A stretch of DNA of 64,000 nt from Rhizobiaceae bacterium (GTDB lineage Bacteria; Pseudomonadota; Alphaproteobacteria; Rhizobiales; Rhizobiaceae): positions 1 to 64,000 of the forward strand of contig JANQMU010000001.1 of NCBI GenBank assembly GCA_028279875.1, read 5' to 3'. Below the pieces are notes generated by a model. It saw nothing but the letters and a program-made list of their open reading frames with translations, did no database searches and was not told the DNA's origin. Each line of letters begins with the position of its first letter. Position 1 is the first letter of the stretch. Shown here in pieces: positions 41,694 to 50,793 of this stretch. A program made the translations under genes and the position numbers.

Positions 41694-42119
41694 CTATCCC
41701 GTTGGTGAAGCCCCGTCGCCCCTGGTCGCATCGAGAATGTCGGTGCCATAGGAATTGTCGATCGCGCACAGCCACCTTCCGGCGTCATCCTTTCGAAAGA
41801 CATAGGTCGCCCGCCGCGTTTCCCGGCTTTGCCCGCCGTTTCCACCGGTCTTGTCGAGCAGCGTTTCCATGATCACGAGCGCGGTTCCCCCGCTTTCGAT
41901 GATTTCCATCCGGCCCTGGGACACGGCGATGGAATGGTCAAAATGGGCGGCAATGGCGACGAATGCTTTGCTGATCTCCGCCTTGCCCCGGGCGATCCGG
42001 CCGGGGGCGACGATGAGCACGGCATCATCCGCGTAGAAGTCCAGCAGCGCGTCGAAATCCTCGCCGGTGATCGCCCGGTCGGCGGCCTCGATCAGGTCCC
42101 GGATCGGATGGTTGGCCAT
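41694..42119 (-). CDS. SnoaL/DUF4440-like (NTF2 fold) protein
   Basis: A 141-residue protein of the NTF2-like superfamily: IRDLIEAADRAITGEDFDALLDFYADDAVLI at the N-terminus read as the usual helix pair and strand, and RRATYVFRKDDAGRWLCAIDNSYG as the closing sheet. Members range from isomerases to stress proteins, so no function can be given. It is convergent with the metallo-beta-lactamase (8-bp gap) and follows lysE on the same strand by 4 bp. Confidence 0.8.
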   Translation of the reverse strand: MANHPIRDLIEAADRAITGEDFDALLDFYADDAVLIVAPGRIARGKAEISKAFVAIAAHFDHSIAVSQGRMEIIESGGTALVIMETLLDKTGGNGGQSRETRRATYVFRKDDAGRWLCAIDNSYGTDILDATRGDGASPTG

Positions 42120-42123
42120 ACCC

Positions 42124-42738
42124 CTACTGCCGAGCGGCGATGGCCGAGGCGGCCGCGGCCATCATGCCGGCACTGCACCGGTTGGCGATCCGGACCGCCC
42201 GGCGGCTGGTGAGCAGCAGGCGGGCGCGGGCCGCCAGCGCAACCCAGGCGACATCGACCGCGGTCAGCACCAGCAACATGGCTGCAACCAGCTCGCCCCA
42301 GCCGAGCACGGTGAGCTGGCCAAGGTCGATGATCGTTGGCAGCAAGGCGAGATAAAACACCATGATCTTGGGGTTGCCGAGTGTCACCGCCAGGCCGGCG
42401 GCAAACATCCTGGCCGACGATCCTCTGGCCGGCAGGGTGTCGCCGGCGACCTTGACCGGCGCCGTCCACATCTTCCAGGCCAGGAACAGGAGGTAGGCGA
42501 CACCGGCCCATTTGATGACCGCGAACACAAGCTGGAATGTCGTCGCAATGGAGGCCAGCCCCCAAACCGCCAGGGTCAGCCAGACCGCTTCACCGATCCA
42601 CATGGCCGCCAGGAAGGGCAGCACGTCGCGATGTCCGCGCGCCAGCACCCGAGCCACGAGCGCCGCGATGCTCGGCCCCGGTGAACCGGCCGCGACCACG
42701 AGGGCGCCGGCAAAGATGATCAGCGCGGTGATTTCCAT
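42124..42738 (-). CDS. LysE/RhtB-family amino-acid exporter
   Basis: A 204-residue membrane protein with about six hydrophobic segments and the family signature AGSPGPSIAALVARVLARG near residues 17-35 (the SPGP element). LysE-type transporters export amino acids or homoserine lactones. GGGAGAC precedes the ATG at 42738. It forms a two-gene unit with the NTF2-like gene; the pairing suggests no defined substrate. Confidence 0.87.
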   Translation of the reverse strand: MEITALIIFAGALVVAAGSPGPSIAALVARVLARGHRDVLPFLAAMWIGEAVWLTLAVWGLASIATTFQLVFAVIKWAGVAYLLFLAWKMWTAPVKVAGDTLPARGSSARMFAAGLAVTLGNPKIMVFYLALLPTIIDLGQLTVLGWGELVAAMLLVLTAVDVAWVALAARARLLLTSRRAVRIANRCSAGMMAAAASAIAARQ

Positions 42739-42884
42739 ATGTGTCTCCCATTGCATTGGCGAGAACAACAATGAACCGGTTTTGAACCCGCTTCAACAGG
42801 GTGTCGGCATGGCCGGCCCGGCCCGGCCTTTCCGATGGTTGTTCCGACGAAGCATCCGAATGCCTGGAACCGAACCCTTCAGAT

Positions 42885-44576
42885 TCACGATTTGCGTGCC
42901 AATATCTGATGGACATACTGAATACACACGGATCCCTCGCCCACAGCCGACGCCACCCGTTTGACGGAGCCGGACCGGACATCGCCAACCGCAAAGATTC
43001 CGGGGCGGGTCGTCTCAAGATGATAGGGCGGGCGGTCCTCCGTCCAGCCGAATGTCTCCAGCGTTTCGGAATCCAGATTGTCGCCGGTGAGGACGAAGCC
43101 GCGTTCATCCAGTTTGACGCTGTCCGGCAGGAAATCCGTCGCGGGCACGGCGCCGATGAAAACGAACAAATGGGCGATGTCGATGTCTTCCGTTGCATCG
43201 TTCGCGCTGTTTTTCAGCGACAGCGACTGCAGTTTCGTGTCGCCATTCGCCCTTTGCACCGTGGTATGCGGCACGACCGCGATATTGTCGGTGCGGTTGA
43301 TGCGGTCGATGAGGTAGCTCGACATGCTGCTTTCGAGCCCGTCGCCGCGCACCAAGATTCTCACACTGCGCGCGAAGCCAGACAGATAGATCGCTGCCTG
43401 CCCGGCTGAATTGCCGCCGCCGACAACGGCGACATCCTTTTGCCGGCACAACTGCGCCTCGAGATAGCTGGCGCCATAGTGAACGCCGCCGCCGGTGAAG
43501 GCACCCAGATTTTCGATCGGTGGCTCGCGGTAGACGGCGCCGGAGGCAATAACGATCGCGCCGGCATTGACGGTGTCGCCGTCATCGAGATGCACGACAT
43601 ACCGGTCGCCGCATTCGAGCTTCCGGACGTCCCGGGCAATGGCGATTTCGGCACCGAATTTGGTGGCTTGCAGAAAGGCGCGCCCGGCAAGGCCCTGTCC
43701 GGAGATGCCGGTTGGAAAGCCGAGATAGTTTTCGATGCGCGAACTCGTTCCCGCCTGCCCGCCGGTGACCAGCGCCTCGATCACGATAACGCTCAAGCCC
43801 TCGGATGCGCCGTAGACCGCCGCCGCAAGCCCCGCCGGTCCGCCACCGATGACCGCCACATCATAGGACTTTCCGCTTTCGATTTCGGCAGAAACGCCAA
43901 GCGTTTCCGCAACCTGGCGTATCGTTGGATTGCACAGGGTCGCGCCGCCAATCATCAGGACGGGAAGATCGGGGCTTTCGCACTCAAGATGTTTCGGCAG
44001 ATCGCTCGCGTTCGATAGTTCCACCATTTGATGGGGTACACCCTGCCGCGACAGAAACGTCCGGATTCTTGCCGTGCTCGCCTCCTCCTCGATGCCGTAG
44101 AGGACAACCTCGCCATGGTTCTCGGCGATCATGCGCATACGGCGCAGGATGAAGCTGGTCAGCAGGATTTCGCCGAGCTCGGATTCCAGCGCGAGCAGGT
44201 CCTTCAGCCTTGCCGTCGAAATCTCGATGGTTCGTGTCCGGCCCCTGGCGCGGCCCCCGACGAGCGCACCGCGGCCTGCCATTGTGACAATTTCACCGCC
44301 ATAGTGGCCACGGCCATGGGTGATGATGACATGTTCGGCCTCGCCGCTTTTGTCGACGATTTCCACATGGCCTTCCAGAACCACGAAAAGGCCGGCATCC
44401 CGTTGACCCGCCGCCCATAACATGTCGCCGTCCTCGAATTCGGTTTCCTTGCCGTATCCGCGGGCAATGTCGATCTGCTCCTCGGTCAGTTCGGGATCGA
44501 GTTCATGCATCCGGCGTTCAACGCCCGCGACCCAGGGTGGAAGATCTTTTTCGCTGTCAGTGCTCGATTGGCTCAT
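42885..44576 (-). CDS. cNMP-binding, thioredoxin-reductase-like FAD oxidoreductase
   Basis: A 563-residue three-part protein. Residues 25-150 are a cyclic-nucleotide-binding domain (GDMLWAAGQRDAGLFVVLEGHVEIV, HYGGEIVTMAGR, read as the cap and phosphate cassette). Residues 160-235 resemble a thioredoxin fold. Residues 245-560 are a thioredoxin-reductase-type module with two dinucleotide folds (DVAVIGGGPAGLAAAVYGAS and DVAVVGGGNSAGQAAIYLS) and an FAD end motif GIFAVGDVRSGSVKR. The CxxC of thioredoxin reductase is missing; the matching stretch reads HYGASYLEAQ. It therefore cannot use the usual dithiol relay. A membrane class III cyclase is encoded 1.1 kb away at 45698, which makes a cAMP-responsive redox protein plausible. 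Confidence 0.85.
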   Translation of the reverse strand: MSQSSTDSEKDLPPWVAGVERRMHELDPELTEEQIDIARGYGKETEFEDGDMLWAAGQRDAGLFVVLEGHVEIVDKSGEAEHVIITHGRGHYGGEIVTMAGRGALVGGRARGRTRTIEISTARLKDLLALESELGEILLTSFILRRMRMIAENHGEVVLYGIEEEASTARIRTFLSRQGVPHQMVELSNASDLPKHLECESPDLPVLMIGGATLCNPTIRQVAETLGVSAEIESGKSYDVAVIGGGPAGLAAAVYGASEGLSVIVIEALVTGGQAGTSSRIENYLGFPTGISGQGLAGRAFLQATKFGAEIAIARDVRKLECGDRYVVHLDDGDTVNAGAIVIASGAVYREPPIENLGAFTGGGVHYGASYLEAQLCRQKDVAVVGGGNSAGQAAIYLSGFARSVRILVRGDGLESSMSSYLIDRINRTDNIAVVPHTTVQRANGDTKLQSLSLKNSANDATEDIDIAHLFVFIGAVPATDFLPDSVKLDERGFVLTGDNLDSETLETFGWTEDRPPYHLETTRPGIFAVGDVRSGSVKRVASAVGEGSVCIQYVHQILARKS

Positions 44577-44688
44577 GGTGAAATCCCCGTGTTTCAAAAG
44601 CAAACTAGGCGGCGCGGGAGGGAATTCTAGCCACCAGCGGGAATGATTCTCCGGTTCTTGTGCGAACCCGGAAAAGTGTCACCACAGC

Positions 44689-45582
44689 CTAATCCTCCGC
44701 GTACTGAAGAATCGCGTCGATCGTGCGCCACGATCGTTCGGCCGCGCTTGCGTTCCCCTCGAGGCTTGCAACCGTGATCAGCGCCTTCCACAGCGCCCAG
44801 CCCCTGGCCCGCGCCCAAGTGTTCCCGTCCGCGCCGAGCCGGGCGCGAAACTCAGCACGGCTGTCAGCGTCGAAATACGTCCAGGCAATTGCGTAATCGC
44901 AGGCCGGATCGCCGATGGCCATGCATCCGAAATCGATCACGGCCGTCAATTCACCGTCCTGGACAAGAAGATTGTCCGGCGCGATGTCGCCATGCACCCA
45001 CACCGGCTCTTCCTGCCACCTTGATGCACAGGCCCGGTCCCAGATCCGCCGCGCGTGTTCTGTGTCGAGCCGGCCCTGCAGCGCGGTGAGCGCGCCAAGC
45101 GTTTCGTCCTGATAGACGCCAAGATCGCCGCCCCGAAAGAAACTGTGCGTGCCGGCAACCGGCCCGCCCATGGTGGAAATGCCTTGAAGCCCGCTCAGGA
45201 ATGCGGCCAGCGACTCGGCGAGCCCATGCGGGGCGGTTGCCGCGTCAGGCGGCGCGCCGGCAATCCACCGGCGCACGGACCACGGCCAGGGAAAGTCTTC
45301 GTCCGGTTCGCCGAGCATGAGCGACTGCGGAATCTCGACGGAAAGCTGCGGCGCGAGCACCGGCAGCCAGCGATGTTCCTTGCCGGCCTGCGCGGCGTAG
45401 CGTTCGGCGCTCGGTAGCCGCACGCACAATGCGTCGCCGAGGCGAAAGGTCCGGTTGTCCCAGCCGCCCGGCAGCACCTGACGGACGGGCAGGCCTGACC
45501 ATTGCGGCGCCTGCCGGTTCAAGAGCCGCCGGACAAGCGCCGCGTCGACCAGCGGCGCGGCCGCGGACGATTCTGAAGACAT
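44689..45582 (-). CDS. Aminoglycoside-phosphotransferase-fold kinase
   Basis: A 297-residue APH/choline-kinase-fold protein. The catalytic loop HGDIAPDNLLV and the metal-binding DFGCMAIGDPACD are intact, and the N-terminal nucleotide site appears as GGWDNRTFRLGDALCVRLP. Such proteins phosphorylate aminoglycosides, macrolides, homoserine or other small molecules; the sequence suggests the aminoglycoside/macrolide (Mph-like or Streptomyces-type) branch but does not prove it. The start at 45582 fits the family; the frame runs to 45804 across the intergenic region. It is divergent from the cyclase gene. Confidence 0.82.
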   Translation of the reverse strand: MSSESSAAAPLVDAALVRRLLNRQAPQWSGLPVRQVLPGGWDNRTFRLGDALCVRLPSAERYAAQAGKEHRWLPVLAPQLSVEIPQSLMLGEPDEDFPWPWSVRRWIAGAPPDAATAPHGLAESLAAFLSGLQGISTMGGPVAGTHSFFRGGDLGVYQDETLGALTALQGRLDTEHARRIWDRACASRWQEEPVWVHGDIAPDNLLVQDGELTAVIDFGCMAIGDPACDYAIAWTYFDADSRAEFRARLGADGNTWARARGWALWKALITVASLEGNASAAERSWRTIDAILQYAED

Positions 45583-45697
45583 CGCCAAACCCAACTCAAC
45601 ATATGCGGCCGAGCCGGCGCGCATCGCCGAAATTGTAACCGACGGCCGTTGCGCGATATAGTGCCCCATAGTCATAACGGACCTTGGGGCGGGCGCC

Positions 45698-46699
45698 GTG
45701 AACAACACGACGAAACGAAAGCTATTCACGGTTATCATCGGAACGGTCAGTTTCGTCCTTGTCGGGGTCGTTGCCGGCATCGCCATCGGCGCGCCGGTCT
45801 CCAATGCTGTGGTCCTGACTATCTGGATCGGCCTTGGCGTCAGCCTGTTCGAGGTTCTCTACATCCAGGCGCCGCTCGGCATTGCCTTTCGCAAGCTCAG
45901 CCCGCTCAAACATGCCGTGCTCTATGGAGGCCTGATTCTCATCCTCTACAGCACCGGCATCGCCTTCCTGTTGTTGTTTTTCGCCCCGCCCGCCATGGCC
46001 GATGCGATCATCGGCCGCGTTCCGATCACGCTGCCGGTGGTGTTCCTGATCGCCGTCACCATCATGCTGATTCTGCGGGTCGTCAGTTTCATCGGCGCCC
46101 GCAACCTCCTGCATCTTCTAACCGGCCGCTATCAGCGTCCGATGCACGAAAACCGCGCCTTTCTGTTCATCGACCTGAAGAATTCCACGGCGATCACCGA
46201 AGCGCTCGGCGTGGTGCGCGCCCGCGAATTCATCAGCGAATTCATTTTCGACGTGTCGAAGGCGATCACCGACAATCGCGGGGATGTCTACAAATTCATG
46301 GGCGACGGCATCGTCGCCGTGTGGCGCAGCGACGATCCGTCGAGCATCGCCGATGCCGTCTCGGCGGTGATGGACGCGCGCAAGGCGCTTGCCGGCCGGG
46401 CGCGACATTATCGCGACACCTATGGCTATGAGGCCGAGTTCCGCGCCGGACTGCATGCCGGCGAGGTGATCGCCAGCGAGCAGGGAGACCTCAGGCGTTC
46501 CATCGAATTCAACGGCGACCACATCAACATCGCTGCCCGGCTCGAACAGAAGGCCAAGGACCACAACCTGCCGCTGGTGTTTTCCGACGTGGTCGCCGAG
46601 GCGCTGTCCGGCACCGGCTTCGAAACGGAGGGCTTCGAGGAGGAGACGGTCAAGGGCTATTCAAAGCCCCTCCGGCTGTTCAGGCTGAAGCAGGCGTGA
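45698..46699 (+). CDS. Membrane-bound class III adenylate/guanylate cyclase
   Basis: A 333-residue protein with an N-terminal membrane module of about four to five helices (residues 10-140) and a C-terminal cyclase domain. The metal-binding Asp residues lie in FLFIDLKNSTAIT (near 157) and YKFMGDGIVAVW (near 203), and the transition-state Asn/Arg pair in NGDHINIAARLEQ. It should make cAMP (or cGMP) at the inner membrane. The start is a GTG at 45698. Nearby genes encode a cNMP-binding flavoprotein (42885), a candidate effector. Confidence 0.9.
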   Translation: MNNTTKRKLFTVIIGTVSFVLVGVVAGIAIGAPVSNAVVLTIWIGLGVSLFEVLYIQAPLGIAFRKLSPLKHAVLYGGLILILYSTGIAFLLLFFAPPAMADAIIGRVPITLPVVFLIAVTIMLILRVVSFIGARNLLHLLTGRYQRPMHENRAFLFIDLKNSTAITEALGVVRAREFISEFIFDVSKAITDNRGDVYKFMGDGIVAVWRSDDPSSIADAVSAVMDARKALAGRARHYRDTYGYEAEFRAGLHAGEVIASEQGDLRRSIEFNGDHINIAARLEQKAKDHNLPLVFSDVVAEALSGTGFETEGFEEETVKGYSKPLRLFRLKQA

Positions 46700-46707
46700 G
46701 ATGAACG

Positions 46708-47211
46708 CTATTGAAGGCGCTTGACGGTCGGGACGGTCCGGAAGGCGGCGCGCGCGGCCTTGACCGGCGGCAGAAGGGCAACCAGGCTATTGATCGCTGC
46801 GATGACCCGCCCGGTATCGAAACCTTCGCACAAAATCAGAACTTCCATTCTGGCATCGGCTGATTTGCGGTTGCGCGCGGCTTTGATCGAGGCGATGAGA
46901 TGGCGTTCACAATCGGTGATCCGCCTGCCGCATTCGGGACAGCGGGGATTGTTGAAGCTGAACATTGTCTTCCGGCTCTCCCGCATGGCCCGAAGCATGT
47001 TGACGACGGACAAGCCCACCGCGGGGCCGTCGCGCTCGCCGAAATCCGCGCAACTCAGATCGAAAGCCGTTTCCCAGGCAAGGGTCTGCGGTTTGGTGTA
47101 TGACACGAGAAAGTACCGCGATATCGTCAGCAGCCTGCATTCGACAATATCGAATCCGGCGTCCTTGAGCAGCAGGTCCTTTCCCGCAGGCGGGTGATCA
47201 TGTGCAGTCAT
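46708..47211 (-). CDS. Hypothetical protein with a CxxC...C..H cluster
   Basis: A 167-residue protein I do not recognise. A compact zinc-finger-like cluster, CPECGRRITDCERH, sits near residues 89-102 and probably binds Zn. The rest is mixed helix and strand, with a hydrophobic stretch (VIAAINSLVALLPPV) near the C-terminus. It is convergent with the cyclase gene (8-bp gap). The ATG at 47211 is the plausible start; the frame reaches 47244. Codon use matches neighbouring genes, so it is likely real. Confidence 0.6.
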   Translation of the reverse strand: MTAHDHPPAGKDLLLKDAGFDIVECRLLTISRYFLVSYTKPQTLAWETAFDLSCADFGERDGPAVGLSVVNMLRAMRESRKTMFSFNNPRCPECGRRITDCERHLIASIKAARNRKSADARMEVLILCEGFDTGRVIAAINSLVALLPPVKAARAAFRTVPTVKRLQ

Positions 47212-47392
47212 TGCGATCCAGCCAATTGGCAAACAGGCGCGCAAAAACGCTCACGCAGGTGGAAAAGGGTCCGCAACATATCAATCCTGGATGTGTATGG
47301 TGGCTCAGCTCAATAAAACAAGACTTTTGATGTCATGTTTTATAGCATAGTCGCGCTGCTGAGGAATTCAACAAAAATCTACAGGAAACAAT

Positions 47393-47429
47393 AGTTTATA
47401 GGAATTCCAGGCTGGAATCCCTATAAACT
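47393..47429. terminator. Inverted repeat between hypothetical gene and bfr
   Basis: Sixteen-base arms (47393-47408 and 47414-47429, one mismatch) with a 5-nt loop form a strong hairpin 70 bp beyond the bfr stop. It lies downstream of bfr on the minus strand and probably terminates it. The rest of 47212-47499 is AT-rich and has no gene. Confidence 0.6.
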
Positions 47430-47499
47430 TGATGATTCACTTCATGTATTCACGGGGTTAGGCAATCACCAAGCCCGAGCCGGCCCGGCCGGCCTCGAG

Positions 47500-47979
47500 T
47501 CATTCGTCGGCCGATGCGGCGTTGAGCAGCCCGTATTGCTGTTCGCCGATCGTGTCGTAAAGGCCGATCTGCGTTTCCAGGAAGTCGATATGGCCTTCCT
47601 CGTCGGCCATCAGGTTTTCGAACAACTCCATGGAGACATAGTCACCCTCGTCCTTGCAGATGTCGCGTGCCTCCTTGTAGAGGTCGCGCGCTTCATATTC
47701 GGCCTTCAGGTCGGCATCCAGCACTTCGCGGACCGTCTCGCCGATCTTCAGCGGATTGAGGGTCTGCAGGTTCGGGTGGCCTTCCAGGAAGATGATGCGG
47801 ACGATGAGCTTGTCGGCATGCTGCATCTCCTCGATCGACTCCTCGCGCCACTTGGCGGCCAGCTTGCCGAAACCCCAATCGTCCATCAGGCGATAGTGCA
47901 GCCAGAACTGGCTGGATGCGGTCAGTTCATGCTTGAGGGCCTGGTTGAGATAATCGATGACCTTTTTGCTGCCTTGCAT
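47500..47979 (-). CDS. bfr: Bacterioferritin
   Basis: A 159-residue iron-storage protein of the 24-mer bacterioferritin family. The ferroxidase ligands Glu18 (KHELTASS), Glu51 and His54 (IEEMQHAD), and the later Glu and His in [12 protein letters not shown] are present. The haem ligand Met52 is kept, so it should bind haem at the subunit interface. An Irr-type iron control element lies about 86 bp upstream, which predicts expression in iron-replete cells. Monocistronic. Confidence 0.95.
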   Translation of the reverse strand: MQGSKKVIDYLNQALKHELTASSQFWLHYRLMDDWGFGKLAAKWREESIEEMQHADKLIVRIIFLEGHPNLQTLNPLKIGETVREVLDADLKAEYEARDLYKEARDICKDEGDYVSMELFENLMADEEGHIDFLETQIGLYDTIGEQQYGLLNAASADE

Positions 47980-48064
47980 GGCATTCTCCGTGACGATGGT
48001 GATGTTGCGGAACCCGGGCAGCGGCCATCGGCCGATACCGCCGGCATAATGGAGACAAAGCTAG

Positions 48065-48081
48065 TTTAAAACCATTCTAAA
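48065..48081 (-). promoter_or_regulatory. Iron control element (Irr box) upstream of bfr
   Basis: The 17-mer TTTAGAA-TGG-TTTTAAA on the minus strand matches the Irr-binding ICE consensus (TTTAGAA-N2/3-TTCTAAA) with one mismatch and lies 86 bp upstream of the bfr start. In Hyphomicrobiales Irr represses iron-storage genes when iron is low. The remainder of 47980-48430 shows no convincing gene; a 101-codon minus-strand frame at 48061-48366 is GC-driven. Confidence 0.65.
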
Positions 48082-48430
48082 GTCCAGCGAAGATCGCCAC
48101 CGGCCAGCGGATTTGTTTAGTTCGCGGCAGGAACGCCGGTTGCCCGGCGTCGGGATGCGTCTGGTCCCTTTCTCCGCTGCCTTCAACCAAGCCGAAGCAC
48201 TGACCGGCCAACCGATTGTCTCGACCCGCCTCTGGTGCTTCCGACAGGGTTGCCGAGGCTTAAAACGGATGCGCCCCTGCAGGCTGGGCCAGGCGTGAGG
48301 TGTTAGGCTGCAATGTGGCTTGGCTGCGCCTGCGCGGGTTGCCGCTGCCACCGTTTTAGGTTTCACTGAACCGCAAAAAGATCGACATATCTTGCAGGAT
48401 GGCGCTACGAGAGGGCGTTCGGGAGCGGCA

Positions 48431-49273
48431 ATGCATCAACACAAAACATATTCCGGTTTCGCGCCGTTTATGTTCGTCGCGACCATGATCCTGTTGTTCC
48501 TGACGGCGCCGGGTGGTGCAACAGCCCTGAAATACGCGACCCCGGAGGAACGTGAGGAAGCGAGCGCGAACGGTCAAAAAATCCTTGCAGCAGTGCTTGG
48601 CATTGAACAACAGGACTTCTTCTGGGACCTGCAAGACTGCAAAATGATGGCAAGGTTGGGTGACCGCATGATCTCGATCTCCCTTTACGACATCGATCTC
48701 GGGAAATCAGATTTCATCAGCAAGCAAAGATATGTTCTGACCAACACGGACGGCACGCACACCTATTTTGATGTCCCGGAGGAGATTGTCGAGGAAGCGA
48801 AGCGGCATGATCTGAACTTGTCCCTGACAATACGGCTTGCGTTCAATTCCCAGTACTGGGCGTGCCCCAACCATGTGAGGGCCGAGCACATAAAGGACAT
48901 TCAGGAACATCTTTCTCTGCTGGGATATGATTTTGAGAAAATTGACGGCATCGCCGGAAATGAAACCAAAAAGAACGTCGTTCGATTTCAGCAGGATAAC
49001 GGGTTGATCGAGACCGGCATCATTGGAAAGGACCTCTATGACAGGATCATGAGGACCGATGTCCAGGCAAAATATGGAATTCTGGCTGTCAGTTCGGATG
49101 GAACCTACTCCTACTCTTACAACATTAAGGAAAGGGACATGGAGGAACTGTTTTTGGACAAGAGGAAAGAGGAACTTTTGAAGAGATGCGAGTCACGGAC
49201 ACCGTACAAATGCAGGCTCCTCACCGTGACCAACGACGGTTTCAAACCGCAAAAATGGATGTCAGCAGTTTGA
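48431..49273 (+). CDS. Secreted peptidoglycan-binding-domain protein
   Basis: A 280-residue exported protein. The signal peptide (residues 1-33, MHQHKTYSGF start, long hydrophobic core) is clear. Residues about 155-207 form a PG_binding_1 domain (HIKDIQEHLSLLGYDFEKIDG, ETKKNVVRFQQDNGLIETG). No catalytic domain is recognisable. A C-terminal stretch with three Cys (KRCESRTPYKCRL) could form a disulfide. Lower GC and more Lys/Asp-rich than its neighbours, hinting at foreign origin. Monocistronic, with 118 bp of gene-free DNA after it. Confidence 0.8.
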   Translation: MHQHKTYSGFAPFMFVATMILLFLTAPGGATALKYATPEEREEASANGQKILAAVLGIEQQDFFWDLQDCKMMARLGDRMISISLYDIDLGKSDFISKQRYVLTNTDGTHTYFDVPEEIVEEAKRHDLNLSLTIRLAFNSQYWACPNHVRAEHIKDIQEHLSLLGYDFEKIDGIAGNETKKNVVRFQQDNGLIETGIIGKDLYDRIMRTDVQAKYGILAVSSDGTYSYSYNIKERDMEELFLDKRKEELLKRCESRTPYKCRLLTVTNDGFKPQKWMSAV

Positions 49274-49391
49274 CGATCAGCATTGCGCCCGAGCGCGTTT
49301 ATGATCCGAACAAATAGAAGTGTTCATTGCGGTAGTTGTTAAACGCTTTCCCAATCACCGTATCCCGACAAATTCCCCGGTTTCAGTCCTT

Positions 49392-49973
49392 TCACGAAAT
49401 CAGCCGCATCGCCTCGGTTTTCAGGGCTTCAAGGCTCGACGCATCAAAGGCGCCGCGCGCGAGCACCCGCAATCCCACCACTAGGGCCAGGAGCGATTTA
49501 GCGGCCTCTTCGGGATTGATCGATGCCGGTATCGATCCGGAGTGCTGTCCCCGTTTGATGGTCCGGGCGAAAAACGCTTCGAATTCAGCAAGGGCCGCGG
49601 TCACCATTTTCTGAACATGGGAACTGTGGTTCGGCAGTTCCAATGCGGTATTGACCAGCAGGCAGCCCTTTTTCTCCTTGTCGTTTCGGGTTTCCTCGAT
49701 CAGGCCGTTGAACAAGGTCTCAATCGCCGCGACGGGATCATCCATCTGATCGAGCTGCCTGAGAGTCTCCCTTCGGTTCAAGCGGTCGTAGCGTAGAAAT
49801 GCGCGGTCGAAGAGCGCCTTCTTGTTGCCGAAGGCATTGTAGAGGCTGCCCTTGTTGATGTTCATTCCTGCGGTGAGATCGGCCATGGACGTCGCCTCAT
49901 AGCCCTTCTTCCAGAAGACGTTGATCGCTTTATCCGTCGCCTCATCGAGGTCGAAATTCTTTTCCCAAGGCAT
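49392..49973 (-). CDS. TetR/AcrR-family transcriptional regulator
   Basis: A 193-residue TetR-type repressor. The DNA-binding domain (AINVFWKKGYEATSMADLT, NINKGSLYNAFGNKKALF) is of the group with the motif GSLYNAFG, often repressing oxidoreductase or detoxification operons. The single Cys of KKGCLLVNTA occurs in members of this group. It is divergent from the operon starting at 50135, with three ACCGATCGGT-type sites in between. Confidence 0.9.
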   Translation of the reverse strand: MPWEKNFDLDEATDKAINVFWKKGYEATSMADLTAGMNINKGSLYNAFGNKKALFDRAFLRYDRLNRRETLRQLDQMDDPVAAIETLFNGLIEETRNDKEKKGCLLVNTALELPNHSSHVQKMVTAALAEFEAFFARTIKRGQHSGSIPASINPEEAAKSLLALVVGLRVLARGAFDASSLEALKTEAMRLIS

Positions 49974-50013
49974 GCAGAATCTCTGAATTCATCGTTTTTC
50001 ATAGGAAGTTTAT

Positions 50014-50090
50014 ACCGATCGTTCAAAAAAATTGCAACAGAGTATTGACCGATCGGTTTAAACAATTTAATGGGGTTTATACCGATCGGT
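50014..50090. promoter_or_regulatory. Triple TetR operator
   Basis: Palindromes ACCGATCGGT at 50048-50057 and 50081-50090, each followed by TTAAAC, and a degenerate ACCGATCGTT at 50014-50023 are spaced 34 and 33 bp apart, about three helical turns. They fill the gap between the divergent tetR and the operon at 50135, so repressor dimers would bind one face of the DNA. Confidence 0.75.
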
Positions 50091-50134
50091 TTAAACAAGC
50101 CCGATCATCACCCAACTCTAAAGGACCAGACTCA

Positions 50135-50701
50135 ATGACTGACTTCAAAACCCACACCGTCGAGACGGCACCGTCGCCGTCAAAACCGTTCCTCGAGGGC
50201 GCCAGGAACGCCTACGGTTTCGTGCCGAACCTGCTTGGCACCATGGCCGAAGCCCCGGCGCTGCTCGAGGGCTACATGGCCCTGGCCGGAATTTTCGACA
50301 AGACCGATCTCAGCGAAACCGAACGTCAGATTATCCTGATGACGAACAACAGGCTCAATGGCTGTGTCTATTGCATGGCCGCGCACACCACTATTTCGCA
50401 AATGGCCAAGGTGCCGGCCGACATCATTGAAGCGCTGCGCGCCGGTACGCCCATCGCGGACCCGAAACTGGAAGCGCTTCGCGTCTTTGCCGGTGTCATC
50501 AACGAAACCCGCGGATGGCCTTCCGACAGCCAGGTCGAAGCCTTTCTTGCGGCCGGCTACACGCGCCAAACAGTGCTCGAGGTGATCCTCGGAACCAGCC
50601 TAAAGGTCATGTCGAACTATACCAACCACGTTGCCGAAACGCAGGTCGACGACGCTTTCGCGCCGAATGCCTGGGCAGCCGACATGGCGGAAGCGGCCTG
50701 A
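50135..50701 (+). CDS. AhpD-like carboxymuconolactone-decarboxylase-family protein
   Basis: A 188-residue CMD-family protein of the peroxidase-related type. The redox motif CVYCMAAHT (residues about 76-84; C-x2-C...H) is that of AhpD-like alkylhydroperoxidases. The ATG at 50135 is used; the frame also runs through the operator. It leads a three-gene operon with a dehalogenase-like hydrolase and a thioredoxin-like protein under TetR control, pointing to a detoxification or peroxide role. Confidence 0.88.
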   Translation: MTDFKTHTVETAPSPSKPFLEGARNAYGFVPNLLGTMAEAPALLEGYMALAGIFDKTDLSETERQIILMTNNRLNGCVYCMAAHTTISQMAKVPADIIEALRAGTPIADPKLEALRVFAGVINETRGWPSDSQVEAFLAAGYTRQTVLEVILGTSLKVMSNYTNHVAETQVDDAFAPNAWAADMAEAA

Positions 50702-50793
50702 GCCGTGCCAACGGGCTCGCGCTGTCGCGGGCCCGCACAACACAACGAATGTCCTGCCGGTCAGGATCAATCATCGCAACCAGGAGAGATCCA

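Noticed and set aside
48061..48366. 101-codon minus-strand frame between bfr and the peptidoglycan-binding protein
   Set aside because: It runs through the iron control element, has no ribosome-binding site or recognisable domain, and shows random-looking Arg-rich composition.
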